Shown here: piece by piece, positions 5,973-14,629 of the stretch
Position numbering within the stretch: the stretch's first letter is position 1
How the letters are laid out: the number at the start of each line of letters is the position of its first letter
DNA from: an uncultured Campylobacter sp.
GTDB taxonomy: Bacteria; Campylobacterota; Campylobacteria; Campylobacterales; Campylobacteraceae
Assembly (NCBI RefSeq): GCF_938045595.1
Contig: NZ_CALIBB010000025.1
Location: forward strand, 1 to 27,862
DNA: 27,862 nt
Direction: 5' to 3'
Position numbers and translations under genes: made by a program
The notes under the pieces: model-generated
The model's input: only the letters and a program-made list of their open reading frames with translations
What the model was told of the DNA's origin: nothing
Database searches by the model: none

Positions 5973-8167
5973 TAGTCGAAAAACTCATTCTTGAGATTTA
6001 AGGCGGCATCCTTTTTAATCCCGAAATTATTATTGTACGAAGTATCGCCGAATGGTAAATAATAGACATCTTTTAGCCCATCAATACGCTTTATATTTAA
6101 ACGCTTTGCATCAAATTCTGTGATATTTACACCAAATCTATTAATTTTCTTAATAGTATTCGTAAATATATCTTTCTTATTAAATTTGTCCATATCAAGC
6201 CTATTGATTTCAAAAATTTCATTTTGAAATTCTTTAATATAATCTTCTTTTGGCTCAATTATTACTAAAATTTTAAGCCTATCATCCATCGCCTCGCTAA
6301 TCTTTTCGTTTATATCGTAAAATCCTAGCTCTTGCATCTGCTCCGCCAAAAATAAGCTCTCTAGGCTTTGCTTTATGGCGCTGAAATACCTAGTGGAAAT
6401 ATCTAAAATTTCGCTTTCGATGATATCTCTTTGCTTTAGAATTTTTACCAAAATAGTATCGCTAATACGTTTTAAATCACCGTAAATGAGATCGGAATAG
6501 TCGCAAATATCGTTAAATACGTATAATTCTCCTAGAGCTGTGAAATTTCTATTTATACGACCGGCAGTTTGGATAATCGAGCTAATGGGTGCTATCTCTC
6601 TAAATCCGACATCAAAATCCAAATCCACGCCAGCTTCGATAGACTGCGTAGAAATTAGCAAGATCGGATCACCGCGCCCACTTTTATTTTTTGCAATTGC
6701 ATCTTTTATATTTTCGATATTTTTTCGTTTGTGATCGTCGCACATATATCCGTTTAGGCAAAAAACTTTAAATTCATCGTAAAATTCCAAAAATAGCTCT
6801 TGCGCTTTTTTAATGGTATTTACGACGACTAGTGTATTTTTGCTTTTTGCCGATTGTTTAATCTTATCTTTTAAAGCACTCTCATTACCATCAAACCACT
6901 TTAAAACGTATCTATTTTGATCTTTGAAATAATCCAAATTTGAAATTTCTTTAAATTTAGTCGCATCAACAATAGGCATCGTGGCGGACATAAAGATAAA
7001 AATGCAGCCAAATTTCTCCGCCATCATCTCGCAAAGTTTCATAAAATCCGCCCTGAACTTATACGGTACTGCCTGCGCCTCATCGATTATTATTACACTA
7101 TTTTTTAATCGGTTAAATTTTACGCTATCTTTATTTTTGTTTCCAAAGAGTGCAAATATAAATTGATATAGCGTAGTTACGTTAATATCTCCGCTAAAGG
7201 AATCCATCAAAAATTTAACTTTAGAATAGCGATCTTGCGGGGTACTTTCATCTATCGTAGTTTTGTGATGAATTTTATGAATTAATATATTTTTATCGTC
7301 TTCGAAAATCTCTTTTATCTCATCATAAACTTGATCTATGATAGCCGTAAACGGCAGCACGTAAATAATACGTTCTTTATTAAATTTAGCGGCAAAATTT
7401 AGCGCAGTCAAAGTCTTACCGTAGCCTGTAGGCGCGGTTAAAGTAAAAAGTTTATGATTTGTATCGAAATTATTTAAAACGAATTTTCTAAACTCGCTTC
7501 TTTTCGCATTTGGCTTACGATTTTCCAGGGCTTTGATATATTTTTCGATCGTATTAGAATTCGCCGGTTTAGAAACAGGAATTCTTTGATTAAAAATAGC
7601 TTCATATTTGTCACTATAAATAAGTGATGAAAATATGTCTTTGAAATTTAAAAAGTCATCGTAGTCAAACTTCTTTTTCGCAAATTTGAAGTATTCTCTT
7701 AAATGTTTAGCTTTAATTAAAAGCTCATTTTTATCGCTTTTAATATCTTTGTAAATTTCTAAACCTAAAGCTTTATCTAAGACTTCATCCCAAAAGTCTA
7801 GCTCTTTCGAGCTCTCAAAATATTTGCCGAAATTTTTATTTTGCGTTGTAAGCTCACAAAAATTTTCTACATTTCCATGGTGTGATACGATGGATAAAAA
7901 TCCAAAAGCCGTATCTAGCTCATTAAATTCTGAATTTAGTAAAAATATGTAAGAGGATAATAAAGCATGATTTTTATCTGCAATTTTTTCGGTAGGATTT
8001 TTGATATAAATTTGAAAATTAGTTTTTAGCTTAGCTATATCGTGATAAATTTTAATGCATTGTAAAAGCCTACTATCCGCTTCAGCAAGCATATTTGTTA
8101 TATGCTTTATTAGTGGTTTGTTAGGATGTGATAGCAGCTCACTTTGCAAAGTAGACCTTGTAGTCAT
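5972..8167 (-). CDS. cas3: CRISPR-associated helicase-nuclease Cas3 (HD plus DExH)
   Basis: This effector nuclease is recruited by Cascade to unwind and degrade the target strand. The 731-residue single chain has the HD nuclease domain first: HD at 42-43, His 67, and HH at 96-97. The helicase follows: Walker A TAPTGYGKT at 244-252, DEAQ box at 362-365, SAT at 394-396, motif V in STQSIEAGVDLDF at 506-518, and motif VI QTAGRINR at 533-540. All key residues are present, so the protein should be active. The ATG at 8167 lies 29 bp inside the end of cas5 in another frame and has no strong ribosome site, so coupling to cas5 translation is likely. The gene is strongly AT-rich. Confidence 0.96.
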   Translation of the reverse strand: MTTRSTLQSELLSHPNKPLIKHITNMLAEADSRLLQCIKIYHDIAKLKTNFQIYIKNPTEKIADKNHALLSSYIFLLNSEFNELDTAFGFLSIVSHHGNVENFCELTTQNKNFGKYFESSKELDFWDEVLDKALGLEIYKDIKSDKNELLIKAKHLREYFKFAKKKFDYDDFLNFKDIFSSLIYSDKYEAIFNQRIPVSKPANSNTIEKYIKALENRKPNAKRSEFRKFVLNNFDTNHKLFTLTAPTGYGKTLTALNFAAKFNKERIIYVLPFTAIIDQVYDEIKEIFEDDKNILIHKIHHKTTIDESTPQDRYSKVKFLMDSFSGDINVTTLYQFIFALFGNKNKDSVKFNRLKNSVIIIDEAQAVPYKFRADFMKLCEMMAEKFGCIFIFMSATMPIVDATKFKEISNLDYFKDQNRYVLKWFDGNESALKDKIKQSAKSKNTLVVVNTIKKAQELFLEFYDEFKVFCLNGYMCDDHKRKNIENIKDAIAKNKSGRGDPILLISTQSIEAGVDLDFDVGFREIAPISSIIQTAGRINRNFTALGELYVFNDICDYSDLIYGDLKRISDTILVKILKQRDIIESEILDISTRYFSAIKQSLESLFLAEQMQELGFYDINEKISEAMDDRLKILVIIEPKEDYIKEFQNEIFEINRLDMDKFNKKDIFTNTIKKINRFGVNITEFDAKRLNIKRIDGLKDVYYLPFGDTSYNNNFGIKKDAALNLKNEFFD

Positions 8168-8852
8168 TTATTTGATAAATATTTCCTCTATTCTTTGCTT
8201 TGATTTGACTATTGCCGCTTAGCTTGATAACGAAATCTTTAAAATCCTTAAAAATTCTACCCTCCTCGCATCCGCAAGCCATTCGAGCCGTAGTAAGTCT
8301 GATATCAAAGCTTTGTGCATCAAATATAAAATCGTCCATTAAAACGAACGTATCTATAAAACTTTCCTTTTCATGCACCAATTCACAATTTTTTATCTCA
8401 ATATATTTAAAATCCGCTATACAAAAATTTATACCTAAATATGGCGTAAAGATACATCTATGAGCTTTTAAGCTGTCGATTATCTTTTCTTTATAAGAAG
8501 CATTTAAAGCACTTAAATCAACGAATATAACATATCTAGGATCTTTTATTAGCTCTTTATAAAACTGCTTTTTCTCGCTAGAATCTTGATAGCCTTGTTC
8601 GATATGCATATTTGACGATAGAGCAAATTTTATACCGTTAAAAATCATAGTTTTTTTGCGAAATTGCGAACTTAAAATAACGCTATAACCTATATCGTTA
8701 AGTTTAAAATAATTCATTTCACCTATAATCGATCCCAAAAGCCCCATGACGGCAGTCTTTGGCGGCACCGGGTATGTAAGAGACGAGTAGATAGTAGCCG
8801 GATGAGAAAAATGCGCGTAATCTCCCGATAGCTCAAAAGCTATTATATCCAT
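8139..8852 (-). CDS. cas5: Cascade subunit Cas5 (type I-B)
   Basis: A RAMP-fold protein that caps the 5' handle of the crRNA in the type I-B Cascade. The 237-residue product begins with the characteristic Cas5 N-terminus: FELSGDYAHF at about 6-15, followed by SLTYPVPPKTAVMGLLGSI at 24-42, the strand and proline-rich turn typical of the Csh/Cas5h group. Its ATG directly abuts the TAA of cas7, and its own end overlaps the start of cas3 by 29 bp. This is consistent with tight co-translation of the Cascade genes. Confidence 0.93.
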   Translation of the reverse strand: MDIIAFELSGDYAHFSHPATIYSSLTYPVPPKTAVMGLLGSIIGEMNYFKLNDIGYSVILSSQFRKKTMIFNGIKFALSSNMHIEQGYQDSSEKKQFYKELIKDPRYVIFVDLSALNASYKEKIIDSLKAHRCIFTPYLGINFCIADFKYIEIKNCELVHEKESFIDTFVLMDDFIFDAQSFDIRLTTARMACGCEEGRIFKDFKDFVIKLSGNSQIKAKNRGNIYQINDYKVYFAK

Positions 8853-9770
8853 TTAAAATCCTATTTTTATCCAATTACTATCAAATTGTGATCTGTTATT
8901 TTGCTCGAAGTCAAAATCGCTCATATACTCTATTTTTTCGATCTCTTGCGCGTATCTGGTAAGTTTAGCTTTTAATCTAGAAAAATCAATCGTAAAATCA
9001 TTTATACTTCTTATCTCTATGTCTTCTTTGCTACTATTTATAGCCACACAGTTATTTAAATCTCCAGCGAAAGTATCATTTTTATATGTAATTACTAGCA
9101 TAAATCTAGGCATTTGACCCATTTTCGTGCGAGTAATTAAATTTTTAGTCCCGCTCCAGAGCGCGCCTAAAATCACTTTTACATCATCTTCACTTAAATT
9201 TGTAATCTTTGCACTATGATTATCCACTATTCCGTAAGTTGCAAACATTGCATAATTTAAAAAATCTTCTTCTCTAAACGTTTTATTTGCCTTATCGCTA
9301 CCGCTTGCAAATGCGCCGGTGCCTTTTATATGCTCTACCGCAACTCTATGAAGCGATCTGCTCATTCTAAACTGAATGGGTCCGACAAATTGAATTCCGG
9401 CTGTTTTTATGCCTTCTTTTTTCATCTCGTCTTTATCCGATATCGGCAAAACTCCACCAAATGCGCGAATATCGATAAATTTAGATAAAATTTCTTTTTC
9501 AATCTCGATTTTTTCTTGCCTTACATTAATTACTTCACGTATTGCGCTTTTGCAATCTAAGATATTTTCATCTCTTTTATACTCTTTAATGAAAATCGCA
9601 CTTTCGTCTTTTTTCATAATTTCATCTCTAATTGTTCGCTTTATACGCACATCAGTGACTTCTGCTATACCCGTCTCATCGTCTATCCTAGGAGCGTTAT
9701 CTCTTAGCATATCGCCGTTTGGATTAAAATTTTCACCGTCCCAAAGAAATAGAATTTCCTTCTTTTTCAT
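8853..9770 (-). CDS. cas7: Cascade backbone Cas7 (Csh2 type)
   Basis: A RAMP protein that polymerises along the spacer part of the crRNA to form the Cascade filament. The 305-residue length and the N-terminal signature WDGENFNPNGD, followed by NAPRIDDETG and VRIKRTIRDEI (about 10-50), are those of the Csh2/Cas7 family of subtype I-B. The ATG overlaps the TAA of cas8b by one base, with GGAGA as ribosome site just inside the end of cas8b. Confidence 0.95.
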   Translation of the reverse strand: MKKKEILFLWDGENFNPNGDMLRDNAPRIDDETGIAEVTDVRIKRTIRDEIMKKDESAIFIKEYKRDENILDCKSAIREVINVRQEKIEIEKEILSKFIDIRAFGGVLPISDKDEMKKEGIKTAGIQFVGPIQFRMSRSLHRVAVEHIKGTGAFASGSDKANKTFREEDFLNYAMFATYGIVDNHSAKITNLSEDDVKVILGALWSGTKNLITRTKMGQMPRFMLVITYKNDTFAGDLNNCVAINSSKEDIEIRSINDFTIDFSRLKAKLTRYAQEIEKIEYMSDFDFEQNNRSQFDSNWIKIGF

Positions 9771-11563
9771 TACTCGTCTCCTTGAGTGTTATCTTTAATA
9801 TATTTCGTAAAATCACTTCCGCCCATAGCAAAAGCCAGAGTTACATAAGCGCTCTTAACTCGCTTTTGAGATAAAAACGCACTTGGTAAAATTCCAATCA
9901 AAATATCGCGCATGATTTCTATATTAGCGCTTCTTTTTCCTCGCGATACATTGGAGAGTTTTTTGTTAGTTTCATCACACTTGGTCCAAATCCGTTCTAA
10001 AAGCTCTTTCGTAATTAGTCCGGCATTATTCAGCCATTTTTCGAATGAACTATTTTTGCTAATAGCAAATTGGCGATTTATCAACCCTGCAGACATCATT
10101 CCTAGCAAATATGCACTCTGCAATACTTCATTATCTTTTAGAAATTCGCTATTTTTCAAAATCGAGCTTATTAGCTCTTTTTTATCGCTTAAGCCTTGCA
10201 AATTAACCTCCCTTGCAAATGATATTTTTTCATTTAAAGCACCTATTTCATTAAAGAAATTTTGATATTTTTCGATACTTTTTATACTTCTATTTTGATA
10301 TGTCTTAACGCAATTAAAATAAAATCCCCACTCTATTTTTGACGCATAACTAGAGTTAATATTGCCTTTATAAATCAAAGCAGCATATTTTTCCATCATA
10401 TCATCTAAATTCATCCTGTTTTGCGATAATAAAAAATTCATAATGTCGATGTTTTTAAGAAATAAATTTTGCATATAAATAGTATCGTCTTGTTGATCTT
10501 TACTATCTTTTCGCCTAATCGCCCTAATGTTATATCTACCCATTAAATCGGAAATTTTAGAAATATAAGACGGCAATACATCATCTATTTGCAATAATAC
10601 ATTAACCGCAGCATTGCTTTTTTTATAAAATAAAATTGTATTTAGCACGGGCATATTTGCTTGCGCTTTAGCTACGGATTCCAACTCGTAATTAATACTT
10701 TCTTCGATATTTTGTATGCCTTGCAGATCTTTTTTCTTTTCGCTCGGATCTTTTAAAATTTCCACTATTTTTTCTAATAAATTTGTATCATTTACCATTA
10801 ACGTCGGTAAGACCGTCATTTTATCCCCGTAAAAATTAAAAGATAATTCCTTATCAATTGCCATAAAACCGTTTTTAACCAAATTTGCATTAGCACTATT
10901 TAGAGGTAGTAATCTAACTTTAATGTCTTGCAAAGCAGTCGGTAACTCATTTACGGAACAAAACGCTAAATTCGCATCTCCGCCGATACCAATACTATTT
11001 GTAAGCATATCATAACCATAAATTTTGGCAGTTTTACCATTATCGCTATCGCTTAAATGACTCGTAAAAATATTTTTGAAATACGCTGAAATCGGTCTAC
11101 CCTCCCAAGATAATGCAAAAAAAGTAGCTACTTTCATGCCCTTTTTCTTAGGCTCTTCTTGCAGAGCTACAATTTCACTTAAAATATCATCAAAAAAGCT
11201 CTCGTTTAAGCCAGATAAATCCGTTAATATTTTATCATTTTTGATATCGTCAGGATTGAAGCAAGAGAGCATATTTTTTACGGCTTTTAAAATTCCTTTT
11301 ATAAATTTAGGAGTATCGTCTTTTACGGCTTTGCTAATGAATTGGACATTAGGGAACAAATTGCCAGAATTCGCGCCTATGCCAAATCTACAAACTATTA
11401 AATCGTCTCTTGAAATATTATTATTTACCGATATTTCTTTACTTTTAATATCACAAAGATAAATTTTAATAGCATCGTATTCGTAGCTCTTGTTGTTAAT
11501 TTTAGTTTTTTGTTTGTCGTAAATTTCGCCGATACTAGAAAAAATTTTAACTATATCGCCCAA
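9770..11563 (-). CDS. cas8b: Cascade large subunit Cas8b (Csh1-like)
   Basis: The large Cascade subunit that recognises the PAM. The 597-residue size and the position as first gene before cas7-cas5-cas3 define it as Cas8b. Sequence similarity is by overall look (Csh1/TM1802-type, with FALSWEGRP and KIYGYDMLTNSIGIGG segments), not by a catalytic motif. No ATG is available near the 5' end: the frame starts at TTG (11561-11563), which has an AAAGGA site 6 nt upstream and so is credible. Type I-B cas8b genes are known to encode a second, shorter product (Cas11) from an internal start. Met 384, Met 389 and the Met pair at 489-490 (preceded by TAGGA) are possible internal starts here, all unproven. 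Confidence 0.9.
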   Translation of the reverse strand: MGDIVKIFSSIGEIYDKQKTKINNKSYEYDAIKIYLCDIKSKEISVNNNISRDDLIVCRFGIGANSGNLFPNVQFISKAVKDDTPKFIKGILKAVKNMLSCFNPDDIKNDKILTDLSGLNESFFDDILSEIVALQEEPKKKGMKVATFFALSWEGRPISAYFKNIFTSHLSDSDNGKTAKIYGYDMLTNSIGIGGDANLAFCSVNELPTALQDIKVRLLPLNSANANLVKNGFMAIDKELSFNFYGDKMTVLPTLMVNDTNLLEKIVEILKDPSEKKKDLQGIQNIEESINYELESVAKAQANMPVLNTILFYKKSNAAVNVLLQIDDVLPSYISKISDLMGRYNIRAIRRKDSKDQQDDTIYMQNLFLKNIDIMNFLLSQNRMNLDDMMEKYAALIYKGNINSSYASKIEWGFYFNCVKTYQNRSIKSIEKYQNFFNEIGALNEKISFAREVNLQGLSDKKELISSILKNSEFLKDNEVLQSAYLLGMMSAGLINRQFAISKNSSFEKWLNNAGLITKELLERIWTKCDETNKKLSNVSRGKRSANIEIMRDILIGILPSAFLSQKRVKSAYVTLAFAMGGSDFTKYIKDNTQGDE

Positions 11564-11590
11564 AATTTATCCTTTCTAAAATATACGTGA

Positions 11591-11619
11591 ATTATAACTA
11601 ATTTTAATTATATTGTCAA
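11591..11619 (-). promoter_or_regulatory. Consensus sigma70 promoter of the cas operon
   Basis: On the minus strand TTGACA (complement of 11614-11619), a spacer of exactly 17 bp and TATAAT (complement of 11591-11596) form a perfect consensus promoter. It lies about 30 bp before the cas8b start codon, with the AAAGGA site between. An inverted repeat ATAACTA/TAGTTAT (11593-11599 and 11620-11626) overlaps the -10 box and abuts the -35 box, placed where a repressor could block it. It drives cas8b-7-5-3-4-2-1, not cas6. Confidence 0.85.
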
Positions 11620-11679
11620 TAGTTATTGTGTTTTAATGAAATAATTTGCCTTTTTTAAATTTTTATTATACAATCGGTT

Positions 11680-12411
11680 TTAAAGCAAGCAATCATCCTT
11701 TTCAGGATTTGAAATTTGTGCTTTAATGCAGTCTTGCTTTACAACCTCCAAAACCCCTACTCCGTAGTTCATGCACCCGCTTCCAGCACCCGTACCAAGG
11801 ATCAAATTGATTAGTTCTGCATTAGCTACAATTTTCCATCTTGCCTGCCACGCATATACCGGCTCGCGATTGTTGCCGTAATAGAATTTCACAGATTCAC
11901 CCGGCTTTTGCCACAATAAATTTAACTCCATTTCGCCATCATATTTTCGCCCCATAATCGTTTCAAATCGCTGTAAAATATTCGTCTTCATCATCTCTAA
12001 ATGCCTGCTATCTTGCGGCTGCAAATAGACTTTATGCCCCAAAAGCCCGCTTACTGCACACGCCACGTAGCCTTGCACAATAGCTTCGTTCTCGCAAATT
12101 TTATGATTTTTCGCTTCGACGGTAGTTTGCGTAAATAGAATTTCACCCAAGCTTAGCCCGTCTTTTAGCACTGCTAGCGCGATTTTACGTTCAAACTCCG
12201 GCTCGCATGAAGCAAATCGCACGCGCAAGTCCTCTCCTCGCAAGATAAAATCAAACACCGTGCGTTTAAAAATTTTACCGCTTGATTCGTGCCTATATCC
12301 TACGTGCTCTGAAGCCGGCAAATAGCGATAAAGAAAGCCCTGAATCAGCTGCGAGAGAGATTTTGCGATTTTTAGATTTTTAGTTGGTAATTTTGCGTTG
12401 ATGATTAGCAT
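11680..12411 (-). CDS. cas6: CRISPR pre-crRNA endoribonuclease Cas6
   Basis: This enzyme cuts the array transcript at the repeat stem, leaving the 8-nt AUUGAAAC handle. The 243-residue product has the RAMP glycine-rich loop near its end (GTGAGSGCMNYGVGV, 206-220), a Cas6 hallmark. His 36 or His 41 in the N-terminal third may be the general catalytic His. The ATG at 12411 has a perfect AGGAG site 5 nt before it. A frame extension to a TTG at 12444 was rejected because it has no ribosome site and lies in a hairpin. The gene is separated from cas8b by 116 bp holding the main cas promoter, and lies 72 bp after glyS, so it may be transcribed partly by read-through. Composition is closer to the housekeeping genes than to cas8b. 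Confidence 0.93.
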   Translation of the reverse strand: MLIINAKLPTKNLKIAKSLSQLIQGFLYRYLPASEHVGYRHESSGKIFKRTVFDFILRGEDLRVRFASCEPEFERKIALAVLKDGLSLGEILFTQTTVEAKNHKICENEAIVQGYVACAVSGLLGHKVYLQPQDSRHLEMMKTNILQRFETIMGRKYDGEMELNLLWQKPGESVKFYYGNNREPVYAWQARWKIVANAELINLILGTGAGSGCMNYGVGVLEVVKQDCIKAQISNPEKDDCLL

Positions 12412-12439
12412 TTGCGCTCCTTTGCGCAGTAAAATTTTG

Positions 12440-12463
12440 CCCAAGGTTCGTGTAAACCTTGGG
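12440..12463 (-). terminator. Hairpin between glyS and cas6
   Basis: CCCAAGGTT (12440-12448) and AACCTTGGG (12455-12463) are perfect 9-bp arms around a 6-nt loop, 20 bp after the glyS stop. On the minus strand it is followed by CAAAATTTT rather than an uninterrupted T-run, so termination may be partial. The cas6 ribosome site is only about 15 bp further on. Confidence 0.65.
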
Positions 12464-12483
12464 TAAATGAGCTTTAAGTGGGA

Positions 12484-14511
12484 TTAAAATCCTATCTCTT
12501 TGATATCGGCAAACTGCAAAAACGCGCGATAAATTTGCCCGATATTTGCGATACGATTTGCGCGTATCTTGACATCCTGGACGTTTATCATCACATTATC
12601 GAAAAAATTATCAATCACGTCTTTAAGCCCAAATAGCGAGCGCAGATACCCACTCACATCGTTTTCGTTGAGCTTAATCGCCCTGAACGCCGCATTTAGC
12701 GCGCGCTCAGCGTCGTGTTCGAATAGATTTTCGTCCACCGCGCCTATTTTTTCGTCCTTGATGATATTGGCTAGGCGCTTAAAAGTCGCGAAATTTTCCC
12801 CGAAATCCGCTGCTGCTGCGATCTCGCCCAGCGCCTTTATGGCCTTGCTTAGTAGTAATAGATCGTTTTCGCCGCTTGCGATGCACGCCTTGATCACCGA
12901 CGGATTTATCTTGTCAAAAATTCCATATAGTCTATCTTTCATAAAATCCAGCAGCTTAGAAATGTCAAATTTCTTATAATTTGGCGCCAGCTTTTGCGCC
13001 AGCGCATTCGCATCAAAACTTAATCCTTGATTTAGTAAAATTTTAATTAGCCCCGTAGCTGCGCGGCGAAGCGCATACGGATCTTTATTGCCGCTTGGAA
13101 CTTTATTGATGCTAAAAAGCCCCAGGAGCGTTTCAAATTTCATCGCCACAGCGATTACGCTACTAAATACACCGCTTGGCAGCTCGCTATCCTCGCCACT
13201 AGGCAGATATTGCTCGCGTATCGCGCGGCATACATGATCTGCCAGTCCAGCGTGCTCGGCATAGTAGCTGCCCATAATGCCTTGAAGCTCGCTAAATTCG
13301 CCCACCATCGTGCTGCTAAGATCTGCTTTGCTAAACATTACGGCATTTTCCACATCCCGCGCAAAATCCTTTTTGCCGATCTCCGCCTCAATCTGCGTAG
13401 CATAATCCGCGCTCAGTGCCTTTGCTACGGCTAGCTCGCGCACTTGCTTATCATAAACCGAGCCAAGGGCTTGCATATAGGAAATTTGCTTAAGTTTTTC
13501 AGGGCTAAATTCCGCTTGCAAATCGCTCTTCCAAAAAAACATAGCATCGCTTAGGCGCGCGCGTAAAACTTTTTCATTGCCGCGTACTACAAGCTCGTCA
13601 TCATCGGTGATCGCATTACTAACGACAACGAAGTGATTGCTTAAGTTTTTATCCTCGAAAACCGGAAAATAGCGCTGATTCTCCTTCATCGAAGTGATGA
13701 TGACCTCTTTTGGCACGCTTAAAAAATCTCGCTCAAAGCTGCCTAGCAGCGCAGCCGGGTACTCGGTAATCGCCGTTACTTCATCCAGCAACGCAGGATC
13801 GACCTCAATCTTAAAGCCATGCTTTTTCTCGAGCTTTGCAAACTCGCTTAGAATTTTATCTTTTCTTTTTTGCTCGCTTAAAATTACGCCGTTACGCTCC
13901 AGCAGTGCGAAATAATCTGCGGCGTCTTTAAATTTAATCGCTTCATAGCCAAATTTTCGGTGCGGAAAAAATGCAGCCGCGCTTCGCACGCCGTAAATTT
14001 CAAAATCTACGTTTTGACCGCCCAAAACGCAGGCTATGCTTCTTATCGGACGGATAAACTCAAACTTGCCGCTACCCCAGCGCATCGCGCGTCCAAAATT
14101 TAGCGATCGTAAAAACTCCTCTATCATTTCGCCTAGAATTTCACGACTATCACGCCCCTTTTGCACCGCAGCGTGGTAGAGCACCTCTTTGCCGCCTATC
14201 TGCCGAAATTCCAGCTCGCTTTCGCTTATGCCGCATTTTTTAGCAAAACTTAGCGCCGCAGGGCTCCACGCGCCGTCTTTGAGCGCGACGGATTTTGGCG
14301 CGCCCGTGCTTACGATCTGCGCATCATCGCCGCGTTGTGGAAAATCCTCGTGAAATAGCACAAATCTACGCGGGCTAAATTCGAAGCGAAAGTCGCTATT
14401 TATACGGTTAGCCTCAAGCACTGCGCGCCATTTTGGCGCGATATTCGCACGCTCTTTTAAAAACGGGATCGCAGGCAGCTCCTCGACCCCAATCTCAATG
14501 AGTAGTTCCAT
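12484..14511 (-). CDS. glyS: Glycyl-tRNA synthetase beta subunit
   Basis: Subunit of the alpha2beta2 glycyl-tRNA synthetase; the beta chain binds and positions tRNA-Gly for charging. The 675-residue length and the N-terminus MELLIEIGVEELPA are typical. Further family segments are FEFSPRRFVLF (about 43-53), MRWGSGKFEFIRPIR (about 142-156), ITEYPAALLGSFERDFLSVPKEVIITSMKENQRYF split around 247-281, and NKDPYALRRAATG in the C-terminal half. The ATG has an AAAAGGAT site 4 nt upstream, inside the end of the 44-codon gene it overlaps by 17 bp. glyQ is not in the window. It is the last gene of the long housekeeping run and is followed by a hairpin. Confidence 0.97.
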   Translation of the reverse strand: MELLIEIGVEELPAIPFLKERANIAPKWRAVLEANRINSDFRFEFSPRRFVLFHEDFPQRGDDAQIVSTGAPKSVALKDGAWSPAALSFAKKCGISESELEFRQIGGKEVLYHAAVQKGRDSREILGEMIEEFLRSLNFGRAMRWGSGKFEFIRPIRSIACVLGGQNVDFEIYGVRSAAAFFPHRKFGYEAIKFKDAADYFALLERNGVILSEQKRKDKILSEFAKLEKKHGFKIEVDPALLDEVTAITEYPAALLGSFERDFLSVPKEVIITSMKENQRYFPVFEDKNLSNHFVVVSNAITDDDELVVRGNEKVLRARLSDAMFFWKSDLQAEFSPEKLKQISYMQALGSVYDKQVRELAVAKALSADYATQIEAEIGKKDFARDVENAVMFSKADLSSTMVGEFSELQGIMGSYYAEHAGLADHVCRAIREQYLPSGEDSELPSGVFSSVIAVAMKFETLLGLFSINKVPSGNKDPYALRRAATGLIKILLNQGLSFDANALAQKLAPNYKKFDISKLLDFMKDRLYGIFDKINPSVIKACIASGENDLLLLSKAIKALGEIAAAADFGENFATFKRLANIIKDEKIGAVDENLFEHDAERALNAAFRAIKLNENDVSGYLRSLFGLKDVIDNFFDNVMINVQDVKIRANRIANIGQIYRAFLQFADIKEIGF

Positions 14512-14629
14512 CTTTATCCTTTTTTCGTTGATTTCGTTTTTCGTTTTTCTCCATCATTTCGCGGTTAAATCCTACGATCATAAATATCATAAAAAGCACG
14601 AAAAGTGCGGTTATAACGGCGTGTATCAT
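14495..14629 (-). CDS. Small single-span membrane protein, 44 residues
   Basis: A 44-codon frame with a hydrophobic N-terminal segment (residues 2-21, VITALFVLFMIFMIVG) followed by a very basic, charged tail (EKNEKRNQRKKDKD). This is the layout of a single-span inner-membrane protein with a cytoplasmic basic tail. It is precisely wedged between its neighbours: its ATG overlaps the TGA of the nuclease gene as ATGA, and its own end overlaps the glyS start by 17 bp and contains the glyS ribosome site. Such fit on both sides makes chance unlikely. Function unknown; it may mainly couple translation to glyS. Confidence 0.65.
   Translation of the reverse strand: MIHAVITALFVLFMIFMIVGFNREMMEKNEKRNQRKKDKDGTTH

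Noticed and set aside
12412..12444. N-terminal extension of cas6 to a TTG
   Set aside because: No ribosome site, and the codon lies inside the hairpin that follows glyS; the ATG at 12411 has a perfect AGGAG site.
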